Shown here: in pieces, positions 22,120 through 34,618 of the stretch
Layout of the letters: each line of letters opens with the position of its first letter
Position numbering within the stretch: the first letter of the stretch is position 1
From: Arsenophonus sp046530935
GTDB lineage: Bacteria; Pseudomonadota; Gammaproteobacteria; Enterobacterales; Enterobacteriaceae
Direction of reading: 5' to 3'
DNA length: 64,000 nt
Assembly: GCA_046530935.1 (NCBI GenBank)
Contig: JBHEQW010000001.1
Coordinates: 1 to 64,000, forward strand
Notes under the pieces: generated by a model
Databases searched by the model: none
Told to the model about the DNA's origin: nothing
What the model saw: the letters and a program-made list of their open reading frames with translations, nothing else
Made by a program: the position numbers and the translations under genes

Positions 22120-22511
22120 CACCATTTTACAAATAAAAAAATAAACAAAAGATTGTTCAATAATCTGGCGGCAAATATTATAGCCTATAATAAAAATGCT
22201 TTTTAACAATCTGAAAAACTATAAAAACTCAACCACATATTATTAATAACAATATGGAAATCCATCAAAACTCAAATTAGTTAGGTTTTATTATCATGAT
22301 CATAAAGTGTTATTAACTAGCAGTCAGCAATTCATAATTCATCAAAATTTGAATTTATCAAGAGTGTTGGTGCGATGTAGCCAGAGCACAGCAATCTCTG
22401 CGTATTTTAAGTACGTCAGCATTGTGGGTGGTGGGGAATAGCACTGCACAACAAAAAATCTTTGACACTTAGCCATAACCAAAAACAAAGACACATTCGT
22501 GTTGCTGGTTT
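22120..22511 (+). other. Remnant of the tRNA-Ala to 23S spacer
   Basis: Worn spacer sequence with no gene recognised. It precedes the 23S remnant in the order expected for an rrn operon with tRNA-Ile and tRNA-Ala. Confidence 0.5.
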
Positions 22512-22950
22512 GGTTAAGCGAATTAAGTGTGCGCGATGGGAGATGCCTAGGCAGTCAGAAGAAATCTAAAAAGTGCAGTAATCTCTGAAAAGGATTGGCA
22601 AGTTAATATGAAGCGTATATGCAATATCTAGGAATATCCGAATAGGAAAACTCAGTTAATTTATGCAGTATCATTTGATAAATTTATAGTCAAACAAGGC
22701 GAAAGAATTGAGGAAATCGGAAAATAGTAAAAATCGATATTTATATCATGAGAAATGTCTAGAAAAACAAGCAATGAAAGAGGAGGATTAAGTATAATGC
22801 GATTAAAGATAAAGAGTATGGCTAGACATGTGTTATTCTGTCTAAATATATATAGAGAGACGAATGTGTAGGAGAACCTTCAAACCTCAAAACCTCCAAG
22901 GCTAATTGCTCTTAACTAAGCACTAGTAAACTAGTTCTTCTTGTTAAGAA
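22512..22950 (+). pseudogene. rrl: 23S ribosomal RNA pseudogene, 5' remnant only
   Basis: GGTTAAGCGAATTAAGTGT at 22512 corresponds to the 23S 5' end, followed by GATGCCTAGGCAGTCAGA and, after decay, CATGTGTTATTCTGTCTAAATAT (about 22827-22849) and CCTCCAAGGCTAA, which match domain I up to roughly E. coli position 480. Everything beyond about 22950 is missing, so some 2.4 kb of 23S and the 5S gene are gone from this locus. Confidence 0.88.
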
Positions 22951-24504
22951 AAGCCAAAAAAAACATAGCACAACCATTGTGTGAACGGCGCCAATTACCA
23001 GGCTTCATGGATATTAATGATCTGAGTAGTTTTTTATACTTTGAGATATTTTAATTTTTAAAAATTCATCAAGACATATAGCTCAAAATAAATTTCCTTA
23101 AAAAGGCCTAACCACTGCCGTGCTAAATAAGAAAAATAACACGCAACTTTTATGTTGTTATATAGCACCTTTTTTTCTAAAGGCTTTTTGATCTAATTTC
23201 CTTCCGGAAATTAATGATAACAGAGCAACTAAATTGTTTTTGATGACACAAAAAAAGCCATGCAGCAATGCTGCGAATCCAAAAAACTACATCAGTTCCA
23301 AATTTTTTCAATACGCAAATATCATCTACTTTTAATCATGATTATTCTGACTTTTGAGAAACACTTATAGCCAAAAAGTTAATTGCGGTTAAATTCAACT
23401 GCATTAAAGGAGGTAATGACTTAAAGTATCTGCTTACTAATGAATTCATCACATATAGTGAACTAAAAATAATCCTAGTTCCACTTCCCAACTTCACAAA
23501 GAGAATTTTGCTAATAGATATGAGTAATTCCGGACAAATCTGTACAAATATATTGTATATATGGTTAGCGCCCAAGACTAGCTACCTTTATCGACTATAA
23601 TATTAGCAAATAGATAACAGATTTCTTATCAGAACGAATGCATAAAATGAAAATAAACGAGGTCATTAATCAAATTCTTATTAGATTGATTAATATCTAT
23701 AAAATTACTGCATTAGATCAAAAAATACACATTTCGATAAAATCGAAACTTACAGTATACCAACAGTATACTGATTTTATCTCTTTTTGGCAATAAGGGA
23801 TTGCTTTTGCTCTTCTATTAAAGAGAGATTCAATTTCTTAACCATTAAGCTATTCAACATACATCGCATATAACTAAACAATTTATTATTATAATAATAC
23901 CAGTCTGTCTTACCAGAAGAGTTCTACTGAAATTGTTAATATTTTTTTACAATCTTGATTTTTATAAAAATATCACTATAACCTTAATATAAATTTCCAC
24001 ACAACCACAAACAAATAATATGTTATTGTGATAAATGTGCTCAAGACAAAGTGGAATAAGTTGCTTCAATGCAGGAAGAAACATCACCAAGACAGAGATT
24101 TTCATTATTAACGAGCTATCTAATAAGACTGACATTTATGTTGACAGGAAAGTTAGAAAAAAATCTATTTAATCTGTATGCCTGTTTGCTTTTCATGGGG
24201 TTAGCAGCCACCAACATTTTTTGGTAGCAAAAAATTCCATCCTTACAAGCATGATAAGTGATTTTTACTAACAACCTTTGCCTAACATAGCCTTTTAATT
24301 ATGGTGAAAAGCTTTAGATATCACTTTGTATCAATATGTTTGGTTATATAATCAGGAAAATTACCACACCAATCAGTATTTGATACTAAAATTCCATTGC
24401 AGTCTAGTCTATGGAAAATTGATTAAAAATTAATCCTGAATTATAAAAAAAACAACTATTATCCTGGATGTGATAAACTTGATACCAAGTTCGTTATAGA
24501 TTTA
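22951..24504. other. Region without recognisable genes
   Basis: About 1.5 kb of AT-rich sequence. A 77-codon minus frame (23342-23575) and a plus-strand stretch near 24070-24230 that reads like a membrane protein N-terminus after frameshifts suggest long-decayed genes, but I cannot name either. No rRNA, tRNA or IS signature was seen. Confidence 0.5.
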
Positions 24505-25740
24505 AGTTATTAGCAAATATGGTATGTTGCTGTTATTATGGACTCAGAAAGTGGTATGTTACGCTCTTATGATTCGTGAATCTTGTTCTTGATACTTAAA
24601 TTGAATATTGTTTATCCACACACTGTAACAGTAGATCAAAAACTCTCCACACCATCTATTCTCCTTCTTTTAAGTAGAAGGAGCTAGAGTTTGAATAATA
24701 ATTTAAAAGGGTTGTTTTTCGCTATCTTTAATACACCTTCTTTATCGCTGCAAGCATCGATACTTAGATGAAAAACCATTGCAAATAAAACATTAAAGGA
24801 TTTATTAGCATAATCACAACTTTCTACTTGTCGAAGACCTTCAAGAGCACATCAATCTTAATTTTCACTTGTATTCCTTTTTAGAAAATTCAAACCAGCA
24901 GAGTTAGCTGTTTTGTGCAGACAACAGTATTAGTGTTGCGTGTCCATGGAATGTCTTTTGTATTGCATTCTAAAAAGCAAGTGCACAGACAGTTCACAGC
25001 AATAATCTTGAGAGATACGGTTAATAGAATGGCTTTCATTGGTCTGGCCAATTAAGAAATTTTGGCCAAGAAAGTGAGAGCAGTTTCTTCTGACTCTTTC
25101 AATAATCATTTTCAACCGTAACAAGCTACTTATATCCATACTCAGTGACGCCGATAATAGCAGCAAGCAAAAGCGATCATTTTGCCTCACATAACTTGTC
25201 TATGCCATCCCACAAGAAATAAATGTAGCTTGTATCACTTAAATCACACAGATTGGATGTGTTTGGCATACACCTCTAGAATCATTGTTGCCTATAGATA
25301 CCACACCATTATTTTAAGCAATTGCTATTTCAGCATCTTGATGGTGCTCAGAGAAACCATATCCTTTTTACCTAATGGTTCTGAGTACTCAAAAACAATG
25401 GCTTCATGAAAATCAGCAGTATAGATGCCTCCACAAGTACAGTCATGATAATAACTCTTCGCTACTTATTTACTCCTTAGATAAGTTGGTAGCAATTGAA
25501 CTGTTGAAGCATATTCCGTTGCTGATGAATACATTTAAATTCAATTAACAATTAGACACTTTGATTTTAATATTTTCATTATCAGATCTGCCTGCCAACA
25601 TTACGAATGAATTCTTAATTCATATAAGATGTTGGTTCAGATGTAATATCTGGTTTTATGGTTATTTCTGTAGTGTAAACTTTTCCATCATATACCCATC
25701 CAATCTGTTATTTAAATCATATATGAAATAAATCAACATA
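24505..25740 (-). mobile_element. IS256-family remnant, near full length
   Basis: Starts with the terminal repeat AAGTTATTAGCAAAT (24504-24518) and runs in reverse to an N-terminal block near 25670-25740 like that at 33384-33480. Open frames at 24930-25190 and 25182-25409 lie inside it and are not genes. Confidence 0.65.
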
Positions 25741-25949
25741 GAGCCATAGCCAATCAATCGATATCAATTTCTATCATTTAAAAATTGTTAAATTAATTCA
25801 AGTATCATATAATGATCATTAATATTAATTAAGATGATTCTCATTAATTTTACTATCCATCTTAGTACTTATATTTTGCAATATCTTTATTTTTTTATTT
25901 CTATGATGGAAGTATTTATATAAATTCTTAATAATCATTCATAATTTAT

Positions 25950-26160
25950 AATCATCTCATTTTTCGCAGAAATAAATCCAACTTATAGTTAAAAGTTACT
26001 TTCTTTAGGCATGTTACATCCCTAGATCTTTTTTACCATTATTGGTATAGATCCGATTGCCATTATTTTATTTAAATTAAATACATACTGTATGAATTTA
26101 ATTTCAGAAAAAAATTTTTTCTAATTAAATTTAGATGGTGCCCCGCAACTAAACGATATA
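25950..26160 (+). pseudogene. feoA: Ferrous iron transport protein A, decayed
   Basis: FeoA is a small SH3-like partner of the FeoB iron permease. The reading EI-PTYS-KLLSLGML at about 25969-26010 matches the family's RQKLLSLGMLPGSSF, followed by weak pieces of the rest. Stops and shifts break it. It lies just before feoB, as in feoABC operons. Confidence 0.65.
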
Positions 26161-26204
26161 AAATATTTTTATGTTAACTAAACAGCCTATAATTCATTAT
26201 AACA

Positions 26205-28580
26205 TAAAAAGTATAAAATCATTAACTGTTCGCATTATTAGAAACCATAAAAATGGTAAAAGAACATTCTTTTTAATCAATTAAGAATAGCACATCACAC
26301 CAAGGTATTAGAAATTGAGCTAGTTTCCAAGCTATTGAGCGAAAGGATGGTCTCTTTGCAACCTTAGAATATGATATTTAACTAGTTGATCTGCCTGAGG
26401 CACTGCACACACCTATTCACTGACCACTATTTTATAAAAACCCTTACTTGATGAGCAAGTTGCCTATCTGAGTAGCGAAGCAGATATGTTGATCAATGTT
26501 ACCGATGCTTCTAACCTCTTAAACGTAGTGTTTATCTAAAATTATAACTTGTTGAATTATGTGTCCATTATTTATGTCATTCACAATTAATATTTTAATT
26601 TTTTCATAAAAAAAACAAAAATATTCACATCAACATTGATGATTAATGAAATTCAAATAGGCCTAAGTTACAGGATACAGCCACGATTATCAATCTCTTC
26701 TCCACTCACTGAAAAGATATTAGTAAATTAAAATAAGCGATTAATGAACCTAGCAATAATCTTATTTTAACTACCATACTACTATCCAGTATGCCAATAT
26801 TTTTAATGAAATAAAAATTTTCACTCAAATTATTCACAATATTAAATTTAATCATCAACAACACACATAGTTTATCTGGCACTACAAATATTAAAAATCG
26901 GATATATTATACATCCTTTGAATGTACATCTATTTTTACTAATAAATTAGATAAAAATTAAAGACAATTTATAATCAAAACAAACAATAATAGGCTAAAT
27001 TTAGTATTATTGCTGATGCAGCATACTAGCATACTATTAAAGTACTTCAAAAATTTGCCAAGCAATAATTAATACTGAAATAGAAAAAACGAATATCTTA
27101 GCATAATTTTTTAATTAAATACTACTTAATCGTTTGTTTTTATGTCTATATTCTTTTTTTACCAAGCATTTTATGTCCATAGTTACTATTAATATTCATT
27201 GTGTGTTACACCACCTCTCTTTAATAAATAGTTTGTCTCAAAAGCAATTTTTATCTATGGAATTCAATAGGTTAGTCATACTTCTAATTTCCTACAATGG
27301 TTGACACTTCCCATTGAAAAGGAAGTTGGTAGTGGATCACTACTGTACTATTGCTATTAGTTCATAAAATTAGTTTAATGTATTTATTCCTTTCTATATT
27401 AGAAAACTCAGATCATATAACATATGCGATATTTATCATCTAAAACTAATGCAAGCAATAGCTTTTATCTGGTAAATCTTTTATTCCATTATTTCTTGCT
27501 TTTATCTGTAATGTTCATTCTATTATAAGAACATTAATATTAAGATTGACGTATAACTAACCACTTGCGAATAATTAATTATTGTTTTAATTCTACATTT
27601 TAGGTCTTGTGGTGCACAGATAGCGAAAGAATTATTTTTTTCTTTATTTATTAACTATTGTCATTGCTATCTTAACCTGGTTACTATTATAGTATAATAT
27701 TACACAGGGAACATTCTCAAACCTCCCCCTTTTTTCATCATAAAATTGCAAGTTTTTGCCATGTATCACATTTAAAAACATTACTATTATATACATGTTA
27801 AAGACTGAAAAGTCTTATCTTAATAATCAGAAAAGTGGATTATATATTACTGATATTATTATCATGCTCGTGGACCACTTAATAATTTTTCTTTATCCAA
27901 AAAAGTTGTTGATGATACTAATCAGTTAGCATTAGTATAAGAAAATAAAAAACCGTTACTAAATTATTGAAATCTATCTGAATCAATGATGATAATTATA
28001 AGCAACTATTGGACTTATTGCGTGTTGTGGTATTATTAAATAAGTGGCTATCGCAGCACATTAAATACATGCTCTTTACACAGACGAAAATAATATTACT
28101 CAATCATCTTTTAATTCAGAACAAATGAATCTACTAAATAAATTAGAGGATCTAATTAATGAAACTTTAAACAATTTAAAAGAAACATTTACTTTAAGTG
28201 TCTTATCCAATCCAATTTAAGACAAGCAAATGTAAATGTGATGCTGATATGTAGATAGTCGAACAATATGGCAATAGCTGCACTATTAGGATCACCTATA
28301 TCAACATATATAGGTCTATATATGTTATAATCTTTATATAACTTTATATTCCTTGCATATCTACATCAGGTCTTATTACAAGAGAATCTAATTTACATGA
28401 GAATCCAATTGAAATTAGATGAAATTTTCCATTTTATGGTGCTCAAATATTGTTTCAGTTTAAGCTTTGTTACCACCAAACAGCCACTTTCTCACAATAT
28501 CAATAATATGGTGTGTTGGCACCTTAATATTAAGATGCTTATCGTGTTTAATTTATTTCTAAATACAGTATTATGCCATT
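26205..28580 (+). pseudogene. feoB: Ferrous iron transport permease FeoB, decayed
   Basis: FeoB is the inner-membrane Fe(II) transporter with an N-terminal GTPase. Recoverable pieces: KSLTVRIIRNHKNGKRTFF at about 26220 (family LTIGLIGNPNSGKTTLF, P-loop destroyed), ERKDGLF near 26337, LVDLPE near 26383 (family LVDLPGTYSL), LDEQVAY near 26447, ADMLINVTDASNL near 26480-26518 and KKQNIHINID near 26607. Late in the gene LKETFTLSVLSNP occurs near 28178-28216 and a TATFSQ-type piece near 28483. Overall span fits a 2.3 kb feoB, but the frame is broken throughout. Confidence 0.85.
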
Positions 28581-28676
28581 AAGTTCTAAAGGCATAAATA
28601 CTAAAAAACTATCATAAGGTTCACAAATATAACCACAGCCAAACTGGCCTTCCATACAAGCAATGGAGTAATTGAA

Positions 28677-28916
28677 ATGATCAGTTTATTGCAAGTCAGA
28701 GATATAGTTGCGTTGTATGGTAGAACAGATGCTTACCAAATTAGTCAAAAATTCTCTGCTTCATTACCTATGATTGAAGCCATGTTAGATAAATTAGCTG
28801 CCATGGGAAAATTAGAACAAATTGATCAATTAGCCTGCTTAACATGCTATAGTTGTAAGCAATGCCCTGAAATAAAAAAGTGTAACCTAAAAATTTATCA
28901 AATTACTTCTCTCTAA
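28677..28916 (+). CDS. feoC: FeoC-like iron-transport regulator, intact open frame
   Basis: FeoC is a small winged-helix protein of the Fe(II) uptake system, reported to protect FeoB and proposed to bind an iron-sulfur cluster. The 79 residues carry the family start (M-SLLQVRDIVALYGR-DA-QIS), the PMIEAMLDKL helix and a Cys cluster C54, C57, C60, C63, C69 (family pattern C-x4-5-C-x2-C-x5-C). It is the third gene of feoABC, about 100 bases after the feoB remnant. feoA and feoB are dead, so it may be a gene that has not yet been hit, or may have another role. Confidence 0.85.
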   Translation: MISLLQVRDIVALYGRTDAYQISQKFSASLPMIEAMLDKLAAMGKLEQIDQLACLTCYSCKQCPEIKKCNLKIYQITSL

Positions 28917-29000
28917 TTTATGCAAGTTACTGATAATTTATTAAAATTTATTGATTGCTTGGATAAGCAATCTTTTTGATTTTATTCTGATTTTCAATAT

Positions 29001-29777
29001 TTATTTATCCAATTTGCAAGAAAAATTTACTAACAATTGAATAAATTTATTAGGATCAGAAATAAATGGGGCATGGTCAGCATGTTTTATTACCACCGAA
29101 TCCGAATTCGGTAACCATTTATCTAGAATTGGTGCTATTTTTTTTGGTACTAGGCTATCAAGCTCACCATAGATACGCAAAAAAGGTTTATTTAATGTTA
29201 ATAAAGATTGCCGTAGATCAGTTGTTCGCAAAATTTTTAAACCTGCGTTTAAGACAGCAACTGAGGGTAATGGTTGTTCTAGTATTACCGATTTTAACAA
29301 TCGTATATCTCCCTTAGCTGTTTTAGTACCCAATGTTTGCAATACAAGAAAACGTTCTACAGTGCGATGAAAATCAGCCTGTAACTGTTGTTCAAAACCC
29401 ATAAGTATTGCAGGTTTAATGCCGGGCCAATTGTCTTGTTGTCCAAAACATGGTGATGAAGCTACTGTTATTAAACCTGCTATTTCAGGTTGATGTTTAA
29501 CTGCAATGATAGTAGCAATTAATCCACCCAACGACCAGCCTAACCAAATGGCCTGCTTAGGAGCTTTCTGCCAAATTACCTCTGCCATTTGTTGCAGCGA
29601 CATAGGTGGGAAAAGGTTACTACGACCATAGCCAGGCAAGTCAACAAGATGGAGACGAAAATGGTAACCACATTCTATTTTAATGATACGCCAAACTTCT
29701 GCATTCAATCCCCATCCGTGCAATAGCACAATATCTTGTTTTCCTTTACCAAACTGCTGCCAAAACAGTGTCGTCAT
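29001..29777 (-). CDS. bioH: Pimeloyl-[acyl-carrier protein] methyl ester esterase
   Basis: BioH removes the methyl group from pimeloyl-ACP methyl ester, ending the fatty-acid-like phase of biotin synthesis. It is a cytosolic alpha/beta hydrolase. With the start at 29777 the protein has 258 residues and the triad falls at S82 (GWSLGG), D207 and H235, the E. coli numbering. LLHGWGLNAEVWR and VDLPGYGRS are conserved. The longer frame start at 29798 would add seven residues; AGAGAG-like purine sequence before the inner ATG supports 29777. A divergent gntX remnant on its other side reproduces the E. coli bioH-gntX order. Intact bioH points to a retained biotin pathway. Confidence 0.95.
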   Translation of the reverse strand: MTTLFWQQFGKGKQDIVLLHGWGLNAEVWRIIKIECGYHFRLHLVDLPGYGRSNLFPPMSLQQMAEVIWQKAPKQAIWLGWSLGGLIATIIAVKHQPEIAGLITVASSPCFGQQDNWPGIKPAILMGFEQQLQADFHRTVERFLVLQTLGTKTAKGDIRLLKSVILEQPLPSVAVLNAGLKILRTTDLRQSLLTLNKPFLRIYGELDSLVPKKIAPILDKWLPNSDSVVIKHADHAPFISDPNKFIQLLVNFSCKLDK

Positions 29778-29849
29778 AGTTATTCTCTCTATATACATAT
29801 AAAAAAAGACATTATTATATTAACAAGTGCTGTGTAACTTGTTGACTAT

Positions 29850-30560
29850 GGCAGAAACCAGTAAATATCACTTTCATGACATCTATAACTGCTATTTAAA
29901 CCCTTTTCTTTATCTATAAACCGAGTTTTTCATGGCTGTGCTTTATTAGCAGTTGAATAACTTACTCTTAGTTAGCGGTAGCTGCTTACAAACTCCACCC
30001 CACTTTTTTTATCTTATTATCATAATATTGTCGCAATTATCTCCTTATTTATACCTTTATTAAGAAAGCTAATAAATAGCAGTGAAAATTTTAAAAATAA
30101 TCCAAATCTCTTTTTTATCGTTTCACGCTTATGCTTATTTCTCCCTTATTGATAACAAGGATATCATCAACAATAATAACGCAAACAAGTTATCATAATG
30201 GCAATATCACTTCATCATGGTAAAAGTTGTAAGGTGGATTTAATTAAATCGGGCGGTTTATATCAACTCAATTAGCTTATTGGTTAATAAGGCATCAATT
30301 TTAAATTAATTCAATTATTCACACTAATATGGTGGTATACACCATACCACAAACTAAACTTTCTGCTAAAAAACTCACCAAAAATCTCAATAACGCTTTT
30401 AATGTATAAAAATAGTTTAAAGATTATTATCTTATCGTACTTGATGATGTCATTACAACATAAAGAACAATGAATAAAGTTGCTAAATTGATGATTTAAT
30501 ACTGGAGAACCATTCAGTATAACCAAAGTAACTAATATGCAGAAAAAGTGGTTTGCCATT
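29850..30560 (+). pseudogene. gntX: ComF/GntX-type phosphoribosyltransferase, decayed
   Basis: Plus-strand pieces: SCLQTPPH near 29970 (family GRCLQKPPP, in the Zn-finger part) and, near 30345-30530, PQTKLSAKKLTKNLNNAF followed by LIVLDDVITT and MN-VAKL, matching the C-terminal RNLKNAFR and the PRPP-binding IVDDVVTTG-TV-E. One base change turns the TTG of the PRPP loop into a stop. It is divergent from bioH, as in E. coli. A possible nfuA start (M-KIT-A---FIK) follows at 30611-30660 but is too short to claim. Confidence 0.7.
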
Positions 30561-30839
30561 TATCGCGCATTTTGGCTTTAAATATCGCACGCCACGCGCC
30601 GCATCAGCAAATTAAAGATGTTTAAAATTACTAGAGCAGTTTTTATCAAATATTTTAGTTTTCAGTAGCATTAAATAATTTTTTCTAAGCATATATTTAA
30701 ATAAAAATATTCTACGCGTTACATTTAAGTAACGCAGTTTAATAATTAGCTTATCTAATTAAATTATATTAAATAGCAAATTTTAAAAATAAAAAATCTT
30801 CCTCTAGTATCAAATTATGTTAATTTCTAGTGTATAGTA

Positions 30840-32050
30840 TTTTGGAGATCCTGACTTATTCTACTGATTTGTTTTGAAAATAACTTCAACAACAGAATGA
30901 TGATATACAATAAAAAAGTCTATCCTAGAAGACAGAGCAGTAAAAGCAAATATTACCTCTGATTCATTGCATAAACTCATACGAAATACTAGCTAGGCAG
31001 CTCTAAATACCTACAGAAATTAAGGACTTAGCTTGAAATCATACCGATGTGTTGTCCACAGTCATCTGTAACGCTTATTTATCACAGAGAACCATGCAAA
31101 CTGCTATTGGCGATGTTAAAATTAAAGTGCCAGAGATTAAAGATCTCATAGCTGCAATGAAATATACTTTCAACGCTCATTGCTATCGAATTATCTAAAA
31201 CGTGCAAAAATGTTGAAGAAATTGCTACTATGGCTGTTTTATGACATGCAAATCAGCATTAGTGATTTTCAAAAATGTAATAGATGCGCTTATTGCTGAA
31301 AAATTACATGATCTCTTTGACTACCATCAGTAACCTGAAACAGCGATATCTTGTAAAGAGAAGAAGCAATGTTGGCTACATTGATTTAAATGATAGGCGC
31401 TACCTTACCTTTATTTCTAGCCATATAGAGCATATAAAGGTTTGTTAAACAACATTATCTCCTTTACGCCTACATGGTCATTATCAGCACCATTGAGCAT
31501 GAATGTAATGATCTGGTTGCTGGCAAAGATGCTTATCTAGAGTCAGAATAGAATTTGAGTTCACTTCTTAATGGTTTGTAAGCACATGTACCTTAAGCGT
31601 AATCTCTAAAGCTTGCTGCTGTAGGGATAGCCAATTGCTTTTTTGAATGTAATGGCAAAGATTGCATAGACACCCAAAATCAACTGGCAAATACACAAAA
31701 ATAGCTAAGTGCTGGCATATCTCTGCCCAAAAAGGCATGCAAGTGAAAGTTAAGGTTGAGATATAGGATGATAATAAGTAGCAAAGAGCTACTTTCAGCC
31801 ATAATAAAAAAACCTCTATGTTTTTATGCTTTGTTGAAAAGGTTTTAAGCGAAGCTTCATCATGCAGCGATGAAGAAAAACTGGAGCCTGCTGTGTTGAT
31901 AGGTAGTACAGGAATTTAACTTGTTTTAACAACTACCTGGTTGTGTAGTTAAACAAGTATCTAATTTAAGGATGTAGAACAGATTCAAGAAATAATCAGA
32001 GCAGACCTGACTCTCATCTCATACACCATATTTGCTAATTTCTCTAAAAA
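30840..32050 (+). mobile_element. IS256-family remnant, near full length
   Basis: Plus-strand copy: N-terminal block near 30885-30960, a middle piece 'IGDVKIKVPEIKD' near 31105-31145, 'LVAGKDAYLESE' near 31520-31550, and a right end near 32030-32040 with the worn repeat ATATTTGCTAATT. All frames broken. Confidence 0.7.
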
Positions 32051-32231
32051 TTTTGAGCAAATCAACTATTTTATTTATAAAAAAAATAAAAAATATTATT
32101 AATTAATTATATACTATAAATAGCGGAAACATAATATATACTACTATGTTATGTTTAACAACTTAAATTTAATAAAAAAACAACAAAAAACTTTTTTCAC
32201 AAAACAAATTAAAGTATTTAACAGGTAGCAA

Positions 32232-33490
32232 GAGTTATTAGTAAATCCAGTATATCTCAATCAGATTAACTTCCGCTATGATGACTCTGTGCAATCAGCT
32301 TCGTCGTTGGCCTGACTTTTATCACAAAAGATGATTTAATCGAGAATTTGTCGTTCTTATTGATGAGCAAGTGCTGTAACGACTGGAAGTCATAAATGCA
32401 GCAGTTCTTCTAGATCTTTTTCCAGCTTCTTCATCATGGCAGGTTATAGATTACTAAAAATCTTGCTTAATAAAACATCAATTGGATTTACTAGCAGGAT
32501 TATGGCTCTATGCTAGCCAGAGACCTTCCGCGCAGATCAATTTTAATTTTTGCTTGTATGTTTTTTGGTAGTGAAGATAGTATCTTAACTGTTTTTATGC
32601 CAACAACTTTGATACTGCATGTCCATGGACACTTTCCAATTACATTCCAAAAAGCAATAGGCTATTCATCCAGTAGCAAGCTTAAGAGATTACGCTTAAG
32701 CTACGTGCTCAAAGACTATTTAGAATTTCGTGTAAGTTCGCTTCTAACTCTCGATAAGTATCTTCAACAGCAACAAGCTCCTCCATACATCCATGCTCAG
32801 TAATGCTGATAATGAGGAGCAAGCAAAGGAATCATCTTTGCCTGATAGGACTGTCTATCCTATCAGCTAAAAAATAAACGTATCGGCGTATCGCTTAAAT
32901 TAGGTTGGTACCACACATAGCTTATTCTCTTTATAAGCTATTGATGTTTGAGTTTGCTGATGGTAGTCATATAGGTCATATCATTTTTTATCAAGAAGAA
33001 GCGCATCAATGACCTTTTTAAAAATTACTGATGATGATATATATATTACAAAACAGTCATACTATCAATTTCTTCAACATTTTTGCATGTTTTAGATAAT
33101 TTGGTAGCAAAGGTCATTGACGAATATTCAGTTTCTACTGAATTCCAACTAACATTAGGCACTTTAATCTCAATATAGTTAACACACCACAACTCTATAT
33201 ACTTCGCTGTGGTAAATAACATTTACAGACGACGTTGGACAAACACCGAGGCAATGATTTCAAGCTCCACATAAAAAAGCCACACTCAAGAGTGGTAGCA
33301 GCTATCAACTGCTTAGCGCAAATATTGCGGATGATTTCATATAAAAAATTAGAACTAATATTTAGTTTTACTGATGCTTGTACGGTAGACTTTTTCATGG
33401 CATATCGTTTCTCTGTTATTAAAATTATTCCAGAAATCAATCATCACTATAAAGTGATACACTAGCATCTCCAAAATCCAATACACAAGA
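32232..33490 (-). mobile_element. IS256-family remnant, near full length
   Basis: It begins with GAGTTATTAGTAAATCC (32233-32249) and runs in reverse to the N-terminal block at 33384-33480. Open frames 32510-32803, 33195-33440 and 33235-33465 are accidents in it. It faces the copy at 30840-32050 tail to tail. Confidence 0.65.
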
Positions 33491-33609
33491 AATAAATACA
33501 ACTCAATTTTATCAGCAAATAGTATAAATGCAGCTTTTTTATCTATGTTAGCAAAAGTTATTGGTAGAACTCCCTTATAATATAAAGGAGTTTCGTTACA
33601 AAAAAAGGT

Positions 33610-34540
33610 TGTCATAAAAATAGTCATATGGATCAAATAGACTCATTCCTCACCACCTGCAACATAAAGCTGTATCTCATTAGCTGTCTAGAGTTGAGAA
33701 TCTATCATCTGATGTCGATTCATGCATTTAAGAAACTCATTTCAGTTTATATATCCTGCCTATATATTGTGTCAGAGTAAAATATTATTGTTATCCTCTT
33801 GCTAGAAACGAACCATTCATAGTATTCCAGAAATATCGTTTCAAAATCAGCGATTGCAGGAAAAAATTTAATAATCTTACTTCAACTCATCTTCTCTGAC
33901 AAAACTATCTGAGAAGAATAAATGACTTAGTTATCTAAGATTCATGATGAATAGGTTGACTTTACAGGAGTTGGCAAAACAAATATATATCGATTTAAAA
34001 ACAGCATTTAGATATGGCCTCACTGCTTCCTTGCTCAAGCAGTGACAGATAATATAAATGCACTAAGTGATATTTTTATATATACAGAATATTTTTCTAT
34101 GAATTATTTTAATAAAAGCGTTATTTCCTACATAGGAAAGCTAGAAAACGATAGAGATAGATGAGATAAAAGAAAAGAACAAATTCAAGTATTAATCGCC
34201 TGAGATTGACAACTAATCTGATCGCGATAAGATTATTGAATAATTTAATGCAGAGTGCATTTAAGCGTTTTCTTAAGCCAATCATCAACAAAGAAGCGCA
34301 TCCTTTGCTTAAATAGAAATAAATAGTAAAAAATCTTTGCCGCTAATCATGAAATTACTCACAATTACATAATAAGGTTAGATAATTAGAGAATTATTGA
34401 TAATGAATTCTACATTCAAAACAATGAACAGTTTATATTAGCCGATTAAAATGATACATGAGTAGATACCATCGTATAGGTATCTAGTGTCATTTTATTT
34501 ATAAAATCATCTATCTTGAAGAAAATTGTTTAAAATCATA
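33610..34540 (+). mobile_element. IS1595-like transposase remnant
   Basis: The clearest copy of this family in the window. Readable pieces in order: LTLQELAKQIYIDLKTAFRYG at about 33958-34020, NINALSDI, DKRKEQIQVLIA near 34165-34200, then AANHEITH near 34341-34365 and RIIDNEFYIQN near 34390-34425, matching the IS1595 order 'L-ESA--T-I-LKTAFRWRHRFL', 'RKEQIPVLIARDR', 'HEISHY', 'RI-DKAFHIQNVN-YH'. Stops break it repeatedly. Confidence 0.7.
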
Positions 34541-34618
34541 ACAATCAAAATACATAGCAGACGTGGCTATGTTTTGCTTTACAAGCAAAACAAAAACCCC
34601 TTTGCAAACATAAATTTT

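Noticed and set aside
22951..23400. 5S rRNA gene after the 23S remnant
   Set aside because: No 5S-like sequence was found; the operon is cut within 23S domain I.
30611..30690. nfuA 5' remnant after gntX
   Set aside because: Position fits E. coli gene order and a short reading M-KIT-A---FIK is suggestive, but the match is too short to report as a feature.
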